DNA from: an uncultured Bacteroidota bacterium
GTDB lineage: Bacteria; Bacteroidota; Bacteroidia; Flavobacteriales; Flavobacteriaceae
NCBI GenBank assembly: GCA_902626585.1
Contig: CACOGA010000001.1
Span: 1-64,000, forward strand
Length of the DNA: 64,000 bases
Reading direction: 5' to 3'
Position 1 is the stretch's first letter; each line of letters begins with the position of its first letter. The notes below the pieces were generated by a model. That model had not been told where the DNA came from. It saw only the letters and a list, made by a program, of their open reading frames with translations, and made no database searches. A program made the position numbers and the translations under genes. Positions 29,596 to 38,606 of the stretch are shown here, piece after piece.

Positions 29596-30072
29596 TTAGA
29601 ATCTAAAGTGTGAAAATGCTTTGTTTGCTTCTGCCATTTTGTGAGTATCAACTTTTTTCTTGACAGCGGCTCCTTCTTCTTTAGCGGCAGCTAGAACCTC
29701 AGCTGCAAGCTTTTGAGCCATTGATTTTTCATTTCTTTTTCTTGAGTAATTAATCAACCACTTCATTGCGATCGAAATTTTTCTGTCAGACCTTATTGGG
29801 CTTGGTATTTGAAAAGTAGCCCCACCAACCCTTCTACTTCTTACCTCAACATGAGGCATTACATTTGATAATGCATCTTTCCAAACATCAAGGGCAGATT
29901 TTTCATCATCAGTTTTTTTAGATTCTACAACATCAATCGCGTCATAAAATATCCTAAAAGCTGTAGACTTTTTACCACTCCACATCATCATGTTTACAAA
30001 TCTAGTAACGAGTTTATCGTTAAACTTTGGATCTGGAAGTAATGGACGCTTTTTAGCCTGCTTTTTTCTCAT
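29596..30072 (-). CDS. rpsG: 30S ribosomal protein S7
   Basis: S7 (158 residues) nucleates assembly of the 30S head. It begins [20 protein letters not shown] and contains [20 protein letters not shown] and the C-terminal [15 protein letters not shown]. It lies 23 nt after rpsL. Confidence 0.98.
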   Translation of the reverse strand: MRKKQAKKRPLLPDPKFNDKLVTRFVNMMMWSGKKSTAFRIFYDAIDVVESKKTDDEKSALDVWKDALSNVMPHVEVRSRRVGGATFQIPSPIRSDRKISIAMKWLINYSRKRNEKSMAQKLAAEVLAAAKEEGAAVKKKVDTHKMAEANKAFSHFRF

Positions 30073-30095
30073 TTTTTATCTTTATAATTATGCAA

Positions 30096-30470
30096 CTATT
30101 TTTTAGGTTTTTTTGCTCCATACTTGGATCTTCTCTGAGCCCTTCCCTCAACACCTGCAGTATCAAGAGCACCTCGAATTATGTGATATCTTACACCAGG
30201 GAGGTCCTTTACTCTACCACCTCTGACAAGAACTATTGAATGTTCCTGAAGGTTGTGGCCTTCTCCAGGGATATAAGCATTAACTTCATTTCCATTGGTT
30301 AATCTGACCCTCGCAACTTTTCTCATGGCCGAATTTGGCTTTTTTGGTGTAGTTGTATATACACGGGTGCAAACACCTCTTCTTTGAGGACAAGAACTAA
30401 GAGCCGCAGATTTACTTTTCTTTGTAATTTTGGCTCTTCCTTTTCTTACTAATTGCGATATAGTTGGCAT
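30096..30470 (-). CDS. rpsL: 30S ribosomal protein S12
   Basis: S12 (124 residues) monitors codon-anticodon pairing. [19 protein letters not shown] holds the two lysines where streptomycin-resistance changes arise, and both are wild type. [20 protein letters not shown], which contains the Asp modified by RimO in some bacteria, is also intact. It is the first gene of the superoperon, with a 44-nt stretch to a strong promoter box. Confidence 0.98.
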   Translation of the reverse strand: MPTISQLVRKGRAKITKKSKSAALSSCPQRRGVCTRVYTTTPKKPNSAMRKVARVRLTNGNEVNAYIPGEGHNLQEHSIVLVRGGRVKDLPGVRYHIIRGALDTAGVEGRAQRRSKYGAKKPKK

Positions 30471-30493
30471 ATTGTAAAATATATTTTTTTTTA

Positions 30494-30510
30494 CCTCTCA
30501 TTTTAAGAGG
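30494..30510 (-). other. Short hairpin in the rpsL leader
   Basis: CCTCT and AGAGG arms with a 7-nt A/T loop form a 5-bp stem just downstream of the rpsL promoter, followed on the transcript by a long A run and the rpsL ATG. It may protect the 5' end of the mRNA or have a regulatory role; it lacks the T tract of a terminator. Confidence 0.4.
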
Positions 30511-30514
30511 CGCG

Positions 30515-30545
30515 CAAAGTTAGAAATTTAAATCAATTATTCAAA
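30515..30545 (-). promoter_or_regulatory. Promoter of the str-S10-spc-alpha superoperon
   Basis: On the minus strand TTTG (30545-30542), a 19-nt spacer and TAACTTTG (30522-30515) match the Bacteroidota sigma-ABfr consensus TTTG-N19-TAnnTTTG at every fixed position. It is the best promoter in the window and is placed as expected 44 nt before the rpsL ATG. Confidence 0.85.
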
Positions 30546-30628
30546 TGTTACATCTTAAATTTTCTAACTTTTTAAAAAAAAAATCATTAATTATATTAAA
30601 ATCAATTAATTAACGTTCATTTTATCAG

Positions 30629-32296
30629 ATGAATTTTATTAGAATTTACATAAAATCAGCTCTTTTTTTAATTCAAATACTTCTATCTGTCAATTTGCTT
30701 TATTCTCAAGAATATGTCTTAGAATTTACAAGCAACGAAGAAGTTTCGAAAAAAGTTAAAAAGTTTAATAATTACAGTGAGCTGATTTTATCGATTGACG
30801 ACTCATTATCCTCCATCAAAAAACAGGGATATTTTGGTGCAAAAGTTGATTCGTTTCTAAAACTAGATTCATTAAATTATCAGGTAATTATAAGTAAAAA
30901 CCAAAAGGTAAAATATGTTGATATTTTAAATAAAGATGAATTCGATGAAAACATTCTAAAAATATTAAACAACTATAGTCTGGAAAATGGGTTAGTCAAA
31001 TTTGAAAAAATTGATTCTGTTGCAAAAGAAATATCTGAAATTCTGTCTGAATTAGGATTTCCTTTTTCTGAAATTAGTTTTAAAAATTTGGAATCAATAA
31101 ACCCATTGGTTGTAAGCTTAGAAATTGATATTAATTATGGCACCAAAAGAAATATCGATAAGGTCGTAGTTCAAGGATATGAAAATTTTCCTAAAAATTT
31201 TATAAATAATATATTTAAACCAGGGAAAAATAAGTCGTTAGATGTAGATAAAGCTTTAGCTCAATCGAACATAATCGATAAAAGCAGATTCGCACGAAAT
31301 AAAAGGAATCCAGAAATTCTTTTTACTAAAGACTCTACCGCTTTGTATCTGTACATAGAAAAAATAAGAAGAAATTCATTTGACGGGTTTATTTCCTTTA
31401 ATTCAGATGAAAATTCAGGTAAAATAAATGTTGAGGGATACGCTAAAATAAGTCTTAATAATACATTTAACCTGGGGGAAAATATAAATTTTGATTTCAA
31501 ATCTCAGAAAAATCGTGACAGAGCATTAAATTCTAATATTTACCTTCCATACATTTTAGGTTCTGCACTAAATCTAAACTATGGCTTGAATTTAACCCAG
31601 AGAGATTCTACATTCACCTCTAATGAAAATATAATTGATGTCGACATGAATTTTAGAAATTTGAGAGCAGGATTAGGTTTTCAGATCAATAATTCAACTG
31701 TAGATACAGAAGCTCAGAATGTTGAAGACTTTAAAAGTAGGTCAATCAATATTTTTTCTGATTACACATTAGTTGATGATGAAGATCTACTTATTCCAGA
31801 CCTATTTAAGATTTCTTTTAGATTTGGAACAGGCCTAAAAGAACAATCTTTAGAGAAAACTAACTTTAACAAATTCTCAATTGAATTATACAAGAAATTT
31901 AATTTTTCATCAAAATTAAATTTTCAGGCAAAAATTTTCAGGGAAGAAATTAATTCAAAAAATTTGGTTAACAACGAATTGTTAAGATTCGGAGGAAGTA
32001 ATTCTATCAGAGGATTTGATGATAACAGTATTTTTACCGATGGCTACACTTTATTAAATTCAAGCCTAAATTTTTACATAAATGACACCTTATATATATA
32101 TACAATATTTGATGTGGCAAATTATAGCAATGATATATTGAATATTGAACAGGATATTTACTCTGGTGGATTCGGTTTTTCATCAGTAACCCAAAATGGA
32201 ATAGTTTCTATAAGCTATTCAAAGGGAAATAACTGGGGAAATAGATTCAACCTTAAAAATGCTAAAATTAATGTAATTTTTGCTGCTTTTTTCTGA
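30629..32296 (+). CDS. Omp85-family outer membrane protein (POTRA plus beta-barrel)
   Basis: The 555-residue protein has a signal peptide (about 1-26, ending NLLYSQ), a periplasmic region with POTRA-like strands up to about residue 240 (GTKRNIDKVVVQGYENFPKN), and a C-terminal barrel ending in Phe (INVIFAAFF). The barrel holds LRFGGSNSIRGFDDNSIFTD near residues 450-470, the loop-6 motif of Omp85/BamA/TamA/FhaC proteins. It is shorter than BamA, so it is more likely a TamA- or TpsB-like paralog that inserts or exports a surface protein. It is transcribed away from the ribosomal operon and has no obvious partner gene. Confidence 0.8.
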   Translation: MNFIRIYIKSALFLIQILLSVNLLYSQEYVLEFTSNEEVSKKVKKFNNYSELILSIDDSLSSIKKQGYFGAKVDSFLKLDSLNYQVIISKNQKVKYVDILNKDEFDENILKILNNYSLENGLVKFEKIDSVAKEISEILSELGFPFSEISFKNLESINPLVVSLEIDINYGTKRNIDKVVVQGYENFPKNFINNIFKPGKNKSLDVDKALAQSNIIDKSRFARNKRNPEILFTKDSTALYLYIEKIRRNSFDGFISFNSDENSGKINVEGYAKISLNNTFNLGENINFDFKSQKNRDRALNSNIYLPYILGSALNLNYGLNLTQRDSTFTSNENIIDVDMNFRNLRAGLGFQINNSTVDTEAQNVEDFKSRSINIFSDYTLVDDEDLLIPDLFKISFRFGTGLKEQSLEKTNFNKFSIELYKKFNFSSKLNFQAKIFREEINSKNLVNNELLRFGGSNSIRGFDDNSIFTDGYTLLNSSLNFYINDTLYIYTIFDVANYSNDILNIEQDIYSGGFGFSSVTQNGIVSISYSKGNNWGNRFNLKNAKINVIFAAFF

Positions 32297-32345
32297 TTAC
32301 CAACAGATAAAATCTTAAAAAAACCTTAAAATTTTACAATTTAAT

Positions 32346-32377
32346 TTTGTTTTATTAACATTAATTTATGATTTTTG
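32346..32377 (+). promoter_or_regulatory. Putative promoter of the SusC/SusD operon
   Basis: TTTG (32346-32349), a 20-nt spacer and GATTTTTG (32370-32377) match TTTG-N20-TAnnTTTG except for one base of the -7 box. The ATG of the SusC gene is 28 nt downstream. It lies in the 109-nt gap after the Omp85 gene. Confidence 0.45.
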
Positions 32378-32405
32378 TCTTTGGACTAATTCAAATATAA
32401 TTAAA

Positions 32406-35400
32406 ATGAAAACAAAGTTTAGTGGAATTTTGACGCTATTATTGGCGTTTGTTGTGCAGCTAACGTTTGCACAAGACAAAGCGGTTTCAGGAACAGTTTC
32501 TGACGAGTCAGGAATGCCTGTTGCCGGAGTAAACATTATTGTGCAAGGCACATCTTCTGGAACTCAGTCTGACTTTGATGGTAACTATAGCATCATGGTT
32601 GACGAGGGAGCAGTATTGACATTTAGTTATGTTGGATATACAACTGAATCAAGAACAGTTGGATCCTCCGACACAATTAATGTTACTATGAGCGAAGACG
32701 TAGCACAATTAGAAGAAGTAGTAGTAACTGCACAAGGTATTACGAGAGAAAGAAAAGCTCTTGGTTATGCTGTAAGTGAGGTTGCTGGTGAAGAAATGGA
32801 ACAAAGAACTGAAGGTGATGTTGCCAGAGTACTTTCTGGAAAAGCATCAGGTGTTAACATTACTAGTCAGTCTGGTACTTCAGGTTCTGCAACAAATGTC
32901 GTAATTAGAGGTTACACTTCTATTAATGGTAGTAACCAGGCACTTTTTGTTGTTGATGGTGTTCCTTATAGTACAGAAACCAATTCTCAAGGAAGTTTCC
33001 TTGGTGGTAACCTTGGTTCAAGTAGATTTTTAGATCTTGACCCAAACAATATTGAGAGTGTTAACGTACTTAAAGGTCTAGCTGCAGCTACATTATATGG
33101 TAGTCAAGGTAAGAACGGTGTTATTGTAATCACAACTAAAACCGGATCTCTTCAAGCTAAAGGACCTAAGAAAACTGAAATTAATGTAACTCAATCATAT
33201 TTTGTTAACGAAATGGCTTCTATGCCAGATTACCAAGACAAGTATGGAGGTGGATTTGACCAATCTTTTGGATGGTTCTTCAGTAACTGGGGACCTGCAT
33301 TCGCAAGAGATGGAGTTGATGGATGGGCTAACGATCCTGCAGGTATCATTGTAGATACTGACGGAGTAGGAACTGTTGAGCATCCATACGGATCATCCTC
33401 ATTCCTTAACGCATTCTTAGGTGGTAATAACGTATTAAATCAGCAATATACTGGTGAAAGATACGAGTGGAAACCTTATAAAAGTGTTGAGAACTTCTTT
33501 AGATCAGGTAGTGTTTCTAACACTTCTATTAACATAAGAGGTGCATCTGATGATGGAAACCTTTCATATACTGTTAACTATGGTAACCTCGATGAAGAAG
33601 GATTTACACCTGGTAATGGGTTAAGAAGAAACAATTTATCTGTTGGTGGACGTGCTGTTCTATCCAACAAGTTTACTGTTCAAGGTTCTATGAACTACAG
33701 TAATACATCATTTGTTTCTCCCCCTGTTGCGGCATCTAGAGGTAACGGTACATTAGGATGGTCAACATTCGGAAATGTATTCTTTACACCAAGAAACGTT
33801 GACTTAATGGGATTACCTTTTACTATTCCAGAAAACGGTGGTAGTATCTATTATAGAAATGGTAATGACATTATCAACCCTAATTGGTCTGTAGCTAATG
33901 CCCAGGGTGGTCAAACAGTTAACAGAGTTAACGCTACAACTAGTCTTACTTATGACTTTAACGACAATATATCTTTAACGTATCGTTATGGTCTTGACTG
34001 GTATAATGAAAGAAATAAAGATTATTCAAACAAAAACGGTGTAAACTTTAACGACGCTATTTTCGGGTACTTACGTACTTGGGATAACAACGTTAACATA
34101 CACAATCACTATGTAAGTTTAAACGGTAGTTATGATTTATCTGATGATGTTGGATTAGCTTTCAACGTTGGTGCTACTTCAAACAGAAGAACATATGAGC
34201 GTTCTGGTGTTTCAAGTACAGGTCAGATCGTATATGGTGTTATTCAACACTTCAACTACGAGAATCAGACCCCTTTAGCTTTTGAAAGTGCACAAAACAC
34301 ATTAGGTGTATTTGGTAGTGCTGATATTGATTACAAAGATTACTTATTTGTAACATTACAAGCAAGAAACGACTGGGTTTCTAACCTACCGTCTGAGAAC
34401 AACAGTATGTTCTACCCAAGTGCGAGTGTATCTTTCTTACCTACATCTATGGATGAGAACTTTAAGTCTGAAAACTTATCGTACTTAAAAGTAAGAGCTG
34501 GTTACGGTACTTCTGCTAGTTTCCCTGGTGGATACCCAACTGTTAATACTGTAGGTCAAAGCACAAACGTAAATGGTGGTCTTAATGGTGGTATAATTAC
34601 AAACTCTGTTAGTAATTTCCAAGCAAACCCAGATCTTAAGCCTGAGCTATTAGGTGAATTAGAATTCGGTGTTGATGCTAGAGTATGGAAAAACAGAATT
34701 GGTATTAATGCATCTTATTATGAGAGAAACACTAAAGACTTAATCGTATTTAAACCACTTCCTACATCATCTGGTTATACTTCAACTCAAGATAATATCG
34801 GTAAGATTGAAGGTAATGGTGTGGAAGTTGATGTTGATTTAGAAATGTTTGAGATTCTTCCTGTAAATGTTGATGGACTTAGCTGGAATGCTAGAGTTAA
34901 TTTCACAAAGAGTGAAAACATCGTAACAGAGCAGGCTGATGATCAAATCGTGTTTGCTGGTTCTACAGCTACATGGCTTGGAGGTAACGCTGCAATTGAA
35001 GGCGAGCCTTTAGGAGTTATTGTAGGTACAAGAATCGAAAGAGACGATAACGGTAATTTTGTGGTTAATGCATCTGGTAACTATGGTGTTGAAAACGTCA
35101 TGGCTATTGATGCTAACGGTAACGAAGTTGAATTAGGTACTGAAGGTTCAAGAACAATTACTCCTATAATTGGTAATCCTGAGCCTGATTACGTAATGAA
35201 CTTTATTAACACCTTACAGTATAAAAACTTTACTTTAGGATGGCAATTAAGCCATACTGCAGGTGGTGATATTGTTGCTAAAACAGTTGCTACATTACTT
35301 GGTCGTGGTGGTATCGTTGAAGACAGAAAGAATACTTTTATTCTTCCTGGTGTAAAAATTGATGGTACTCCAAACAACTTACAGATCAATAACTCTACTT

Positions 35401-35705
35401 ACTACTTTAGTAACGTATTATTTGGTCCACTAGAATTATCTGTATATGATGGTTCAGTTGTTAGATTACAAGAATTATCCTTGTCATATGCATTCCCACA
35501 GAAGTTCTTAGATAAAACACCATTCGGTGCATTATCTTTAACTGCAACAGGATTCAACTTATGGTATGATGCCTATAATGTTCCTGATGCGACTAACTTC
35601 GATCCAAACGTTGCCGGTGTTGGTGTTGGTAACGGTAGAGGATGGGATTTCCTTAATGGACCTAGTTCAAAAAGGTATGGTATTAGTATTAAAGCATCAT
35701 TTTAA
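32406..35705 (+). CDS. SusC/RagA-family TonB-dependent outer membrane transporter
   Basis: The 1099-residue protein has a signal peptide (1-22, ending VQLTFA), an N-terminal carboxypeptidase-regulatory-like domain (VSGTVSDESGMPVAGVNIIV, about 26-110), the TonB-box/plug region (LEEVVVTAQGITRERKALGY, then NVVIRGYTSINGSNQALFVV and DGVPY) and a beta-barrel ending GISIKASF. SusC proteins form the channel under a SusD lid and import oligomers using TonB energy. SusD follows 21 nt later. No glycoside hydrolase, polysaccharide lyase, sulfatase or peptidase flanks the pair, so the substrate cannot be guessed. Codon choice (many GGT, AAC, CTT-type codons) looks like that of a highly expressed gene. Confidence 0.95.
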   Translation: MKTKFSGILTLLLAFVVQLTFAQDKAVSGTVSDESGMPVAGVNIIVQGTSSGTQSDFDGNYSIMVDEGAVLTFSYVGYTTESRTVGSSDTINVTMSEDVAQLEEVVVTAQGITRERKALGYAVSEVAGEEMEQRTEGDVARVLSGKASGVNITSQSGTSGSATNVVIRGYTSINGSNQALFVVDGVPYSTETNSQGSFLGGNLGSSRFLDLDPNNIESVNVLKGLAAATLYGSQGKNGVIVITTKTGSLQAKGPKKTEINVTQSYFVNEMASMPDYQDKYGGGFDQSFGWFFSNWGPAFARDGVDGWANDPAGIIVDTDGVGTVEHPYGSSSFLNAFLGGNNVLNQQYTGERYEWKPYKSVENFFRSGSVSNTSINIRGASDDGNLSYTVNYGNLDEEGFTPGNGLRRNNLSVGGRAVLSNKFTVQGSMNYSNTSFVSPPVAASRGNGTLGWSTFGNVFFTPRNVDLMGLPFTIPENGGSIYYRNGNDIINPNWSVANAQGGQTVNRVNATTSLTYDFNDNISLTYRYGLDWYNERNKDYSNKNGVNFNDAIFGYLRTWDNNVNIHNHYVSLNGSYDLSDDVGLAFNVGATSNRRTYERSGVSSTGQIVYGVIQHFNYENQTPLAFESAQNTLGVFGSADIDYKDYLFVTLQARNDWVSNLPSENNSMFYPSASVSFLPTSMDENFKSENLSYLKVRAGYGTSASFPGGYPTVNTVGQSTNVNGGLNGGIITNSVSNFQANPDLKPELLGELEFGVDARVWKNRIGINASYYERNTKDLIVFKPLPTSSGYTSTQDNIGKIEGNGVEVDVDLEMFEILPVNVDGLSWNARVNFTKSENIVTEQADDQIVFAGSTATWLGGNAAIEGEPLGVIVGTRIERDDNGNFVVNASGNYGVENVMAIDANGNEVELGTEGSRTITPIIGNPEPDYVMNFINTLQYKNFTLGWQLSHTAGGDIVAKTVATLLGRGGIVEDRKNTFILPGVKIDGTPNNLQINNSTYYFSNVLFGPLELSVYDGSVVRLQELSLSYAFPQKFLDKTPFGALSLTATGFNLWYDAYNVPDATNFDPNVAGVGVGNGRGWDFLNGPSSKRYGISIKASF

Positions 35706-35726
35706 TAACGTTTAAATCAATTAATT

Positions 35727-37610
35727 ATGAAAAGAATATTTAAATATTTAATGATGACGGTCATCGCAGCTGGTACGATGTTCTACTCGTGTGAAACAAC
35801 CGAGCTAGAAGATCTGGTTAGCCCAAATGCACTGTCTCCAGATCTAGCTGATGCTGATCTGTTATTAAACTCAATCCAGGTTAACTACCTCGGAGCAATG
35901 CAAGACATGCAATATAATGGTGCTGCATTAGGAAGAATTAGTTATATGGGAGGAAGAGTTTATTATAATAACTTCAGTAGTGGTACTGTAAGTGGAGCTT
36001 GGGGTAGCTTATACTCTGGAATGCTTCCTGATATCGCTGCAATTGAAGCCCAGAATGGTGAAGATAATTTATTAGCTTTCCATTTAGGTATTTCTAAAGC
36101 TATGGCAGCTCACGTAATGATGGGCCTAGTTGACTCTGTAGGTGATATTCCTTGGAGCCAAGCTAATAACCCAGCTGAATATCCATCTCCATCTGTTGAT
36201 GATGATGCTGATGTTTATGCTGCTGCTGTTGCAATGTTAGACGAAGCTGAGTCTTATTTGAATGCCGCAGGTGGTGGTGACGACTTATTCTACGGAGGTG
36301 ATTCATCGAAGTGGATGAAGTTTGTTAACACACTAAGAATGCGTGCAATGTTAACAACTGGTGATTATGCTGGAGCTCTTGCTCAAGGTGGTGTAATCGA
36401 CACTGCAGATGCTGACATGCAATTCAATTATGGAACTCAAGAATTACAACCAGACACACGTCACCCATGGTACCAGTCAGATTATACAACTTCTGGTGCT
36501 AACATCTATCAATCTTCTTGGTTAATGGATGTAATGGTTGGTGATATCAACGAGTGGTACACTGCTCCTGTAGGATATCCTGGAATTGGAAACGAAGAAG
36601 ACGGAGCTGTTCAAAGAGCGGTTCAGTCAGATGATCCAAGAAGAAGATATTACTTCTACAGACAGGGTTGGATTACTCCTGGTCAAGCTGGTATGTTATA
36701 TGCATTTGATGCAGGTCCTTATGTATGGCCTCTTTCTTGGGGTGGTAACTTTGAGGATACTGCTAATGGTGAAACATTACAGTGTTCATTACAACTTCAA
36801 CCTTTCCATTTAGACTTCACTGAAGATGGAGGTGATGGTACAATGGTTGGAAGATGGTGTGCTGGTAAATTAGGTTACTGGGGAAGACATCATGGTAATG
36901 ACGAGGGTACTCCTCCAGATAACTTCACCAGAACAGCTGTAGGTGTTTACCCAGCTGGTGGTAGTTTCGATAACCAACCTGATGTTCCAAACTATGACAA
37001 CTATGGTTCTTTAAGTGGTACTAACGCTGGAATCAAAGGTGCTGTTTGGCAAGGTAATGGTGGTGGTGGACAAGGTATTTGGCCAATCTACCTATCATCA
37101 TACTCACACTTCATGAAAGCTGAAGCTGCAATGTGGTTGGGTGATGTTGCTACTGCAAGAGCAATGATGGAAATCGGAATGCAACATTCATTTAATAAAG
37201 TATTGTCAATGGGTTCTGTTGACCCGGACGCTGATTCTAACTACTTTGCTACTGCAACAGAAGTTAGTGACTTTATTGCAATGAAGTTAGCTGAATTTGA
37301 TGCTGCTCCTGTATCGAACACATCAGATCCACTTGCTCCTTCAACTACAAAGGATAAGTTAGACGTACTTGGTGAGCAATATTTTGTTGCTATGTATGGT
37401 GGTGCAAACGATGCTTGGAACTTCATAAGAAGAACAGGTCATCCAAGACACCTATCAAGAGGTCTTATGGATAATAATGAATCAGGATTATTCCCTAGAA
37501 CAGGTACATACCCTTCAGGAGAAATAAGTGCTAATCCAAACATCTTACAAAGACAAGATAATGCAACTCAAGTCTTCTGGGATAATGGAGTAACGAATCC
37601 TGCTAACTAA
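35727..37610 (+). CDS. SusD/RagB-family substrate-binding surface lipoprotein
   Basis: The 627-residue lipoprotein carries a lipobox with Cys22 (MKRIFKYLMMTVIAAGTMFY, then SC). It has helix-rich TPR-like regions typical of SusD (LGISKAMAAHVMMGLVDSVG, DIPWSQ; KFVNTLRMRAMLTTGDYAG) and the C-terminal GGANDAWNFIRRTGHPRHLS. It forms the hinged lid over the preceding SusC. Its size is above the usual 450-580 residues, with Gly/Asp-rich insertions around residues 365-470. It lies 21 nt after SusC and 14 nt before a third lipoprotein gene. Confidence 0.93.
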   Translation: MKRIFKYLMMTVIAAGTMFYSCETTELEDLVSPNALSPDLADADLLLNSIQVNYLGAMQDMQYNGAALGRISYMGGRVYYNNFSSGTVSGAWGSLYSGMLPDIAAIEAQNGEDNLLAFHLGISKAMAAHVMMGLVDSVGDIPWSQANNPAEYPSPSVDDDADVYAAAVAMLDEAESYLNAAGGGDDLFYGGDSSKWMKFVNTLRMRAMLTTGDYAGALAQGGVIDTADADMQFNYGTQELQPDTRHPWYQSDYTTSGANIYQSSWLMDVMVGDINEWYTAPVGYPGIGNEEDGAVQRAVQSDDPRRRYYFYRQGWITPGQAGMLYAFDAGPYVWPLSWGGNFEDTANGETLQCSLQLQPFHLDFTEDGGDGTMVGRWCAGKLGYWGRHHGNDEGTPPDNFTRTAVGVYPAGGSFDNQPDVPNYDNYGSLSGTNAGIKGAVWQGNGGGGQGIWPIYLSSYSHFMKAEAAMWLGDVATARAMMEIGMQHSFNKVLSMGSVDPDADSNYFATATEVSDFIAMKLAEFDAAPVSNTSDPLAPSTTKDKLDVLGEQYFVAMYGGANDAWNFIRRTGHPRHLSRGLMDNNESGLFPRTGTYPSGEISANPNILQRQDNATQVFWDNGVTNPAN

Positions 37611-37624
37611 TAAAAATAGAAACT

Positions 37625-38527
37625 ATGAAAAATATATTTAAATTATTATTTGCTTCTCTGTTTGTAGTTAACTTCTCATGTCATGATAGTGAAAACGTTA
37701 TTGACGGAGTGTTAGATTATGAAACTGGAGCGATATTAAGAACAATTTCTATAGATAATTCAGTTCTAAACTCATCTGAGCCTGACAGTGCATTTTTAGC
37801 AACTGTTGAAGAGCAGGATGAAGCTGACGGAGCTTTATTATCTGAGATTAGAGTAAATGCCTCTTTTAGAGACTTTTCACCTGAGAATGGAACTACAGAA
37901 GCTGAGGCTTTTGTTTATTCTATTCCTGCAAGTGAAACTACAGTAGGACCTGTAGGACTTCCTAGAGCAGACATAGCAATGACATTTGGTGCTGCTGTTA
38001 GTGCCATGGGATTAACATCAGCTGATTACAGTCCAGGTGACGTTATTGTTGTTAAGCTAGAAGTAGTTCTAACTGATGGTAGAGTATATGGACCTGATTC
38101 TGCTGCTGGTATTATTACCGGTGGATTCTTCTCATCTCCATTCCAATACAATGCATTATTAACATGTTCTCCAGCTCCTGGTGATTATGTTGTAGAAATG
38201 CAAGATAGTTATGGTGATGGATGGCAAAGTCCAGGTGGAATTGAAGTAAATATTGACGGAACTATTGTAAATGCTACATTATGTAATGCATGGGGAGACC
38301 TAGTAGATGGTTGTGTTAATGACTCAGGTAACCTAACTGATAATTATGGTGGTACTACTACTATTACTATTCCTGCGGGAACTGCATCAGCTACGTGGAC
38401 ATACACTGGAGATTCATATCCAGGAGAGGTAACTTTCCAGGTATATGGACCTGATGGAAGTATGGTTTACGATTCTGGATCAGATCCAGGACCGGGATTA
38501 CTTCCGATTGCGGTTTGTGCTGGATAG
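37625..38527 (+). CDS. Surface lipoprotein associated with the SusCD pair
   Basis: This is a 300-residue lipoprotein (lipobox Cys19, LFVVNFSCHD). The N-terminal part (about 25-185) looks like beta-sandwich repeats (LSEIRVNASFRDFSPENG). The C-terminal part (about 185-300) contains DYVVEMQDSYGDGWQSPGGI, the DSYGDGW pattern seen in many secreted adhesion-type modules, with four cysteines nearby (CSPAPG, LCNAWG, GCVNDS, and the last residues VCAG) that could form disulfides. It is in the SusC-SusD operon, filling the position SusE-type accessory binders take. I do not know its ligand. A terminator follows. Confidence 0.75.
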   Translation: MKNIFKLLFASLFVVNFSCHDSENVIDGVLDYETGAILRTISIDNSVLNSSEPDSAFLATVEEQDEADGALLSEIRVNASFRDFSPENGTTEAEAFVYSIPASETTVGPVGLPRADIAMTFGAAVSAMGLTSADYSPGDVIVVKLEVVLTDGRVYGPDSAAGIITGGFFSSPFQYNALLTCSPAPGDYVVEMQDSYGDGWQSPGGIEVNIDGTIVNATLCNAWGDLVDGCVNDSGNLTDNYGGTTTITIPAGTASATWTYTGDSYPGEVTFQVYGPDGSMVYDSGSDPGPGLLPIAVCAG

Positions 38528-38542
38528 TTTTAGTACACTCAC

Positions 38543-38584
38543 AAAAAAAAAGAGCTTTGCTATTTAGCAAGGCTCTTTTTTTTT
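38543..38584 (+). terminator. Rho-independent terminator after the SusCD operon
   Basis: GAGCTTTGCTA and TAGCAAGGCTC pair (one G-T pair) around a TT-type loop, with nine A before and nine or more T after. It lies 15 nt after the stop at 38527 and should end SusCD transcripts. Confidence 0.9.
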
Positions 38585-38594
38585 ATCAATTGAT

Positions 38595-38602
38595 TACATT
38601 TG
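38595..38602 (+). promoter_or_regulatory. Putative -7 box 4 nt before the FG-GAP/ASPIC start codon
   Basis: TACATTTG matches TAnnTTTG. Only TAAT separates it from ATG 38607, so the transcript would begin at or within 3 nt of the start codon. The expected -33 region overlaps the T tract of the terminator and has no TTTG. Confidence 0.45.
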
Positions 38603-38606
38603 TAAT

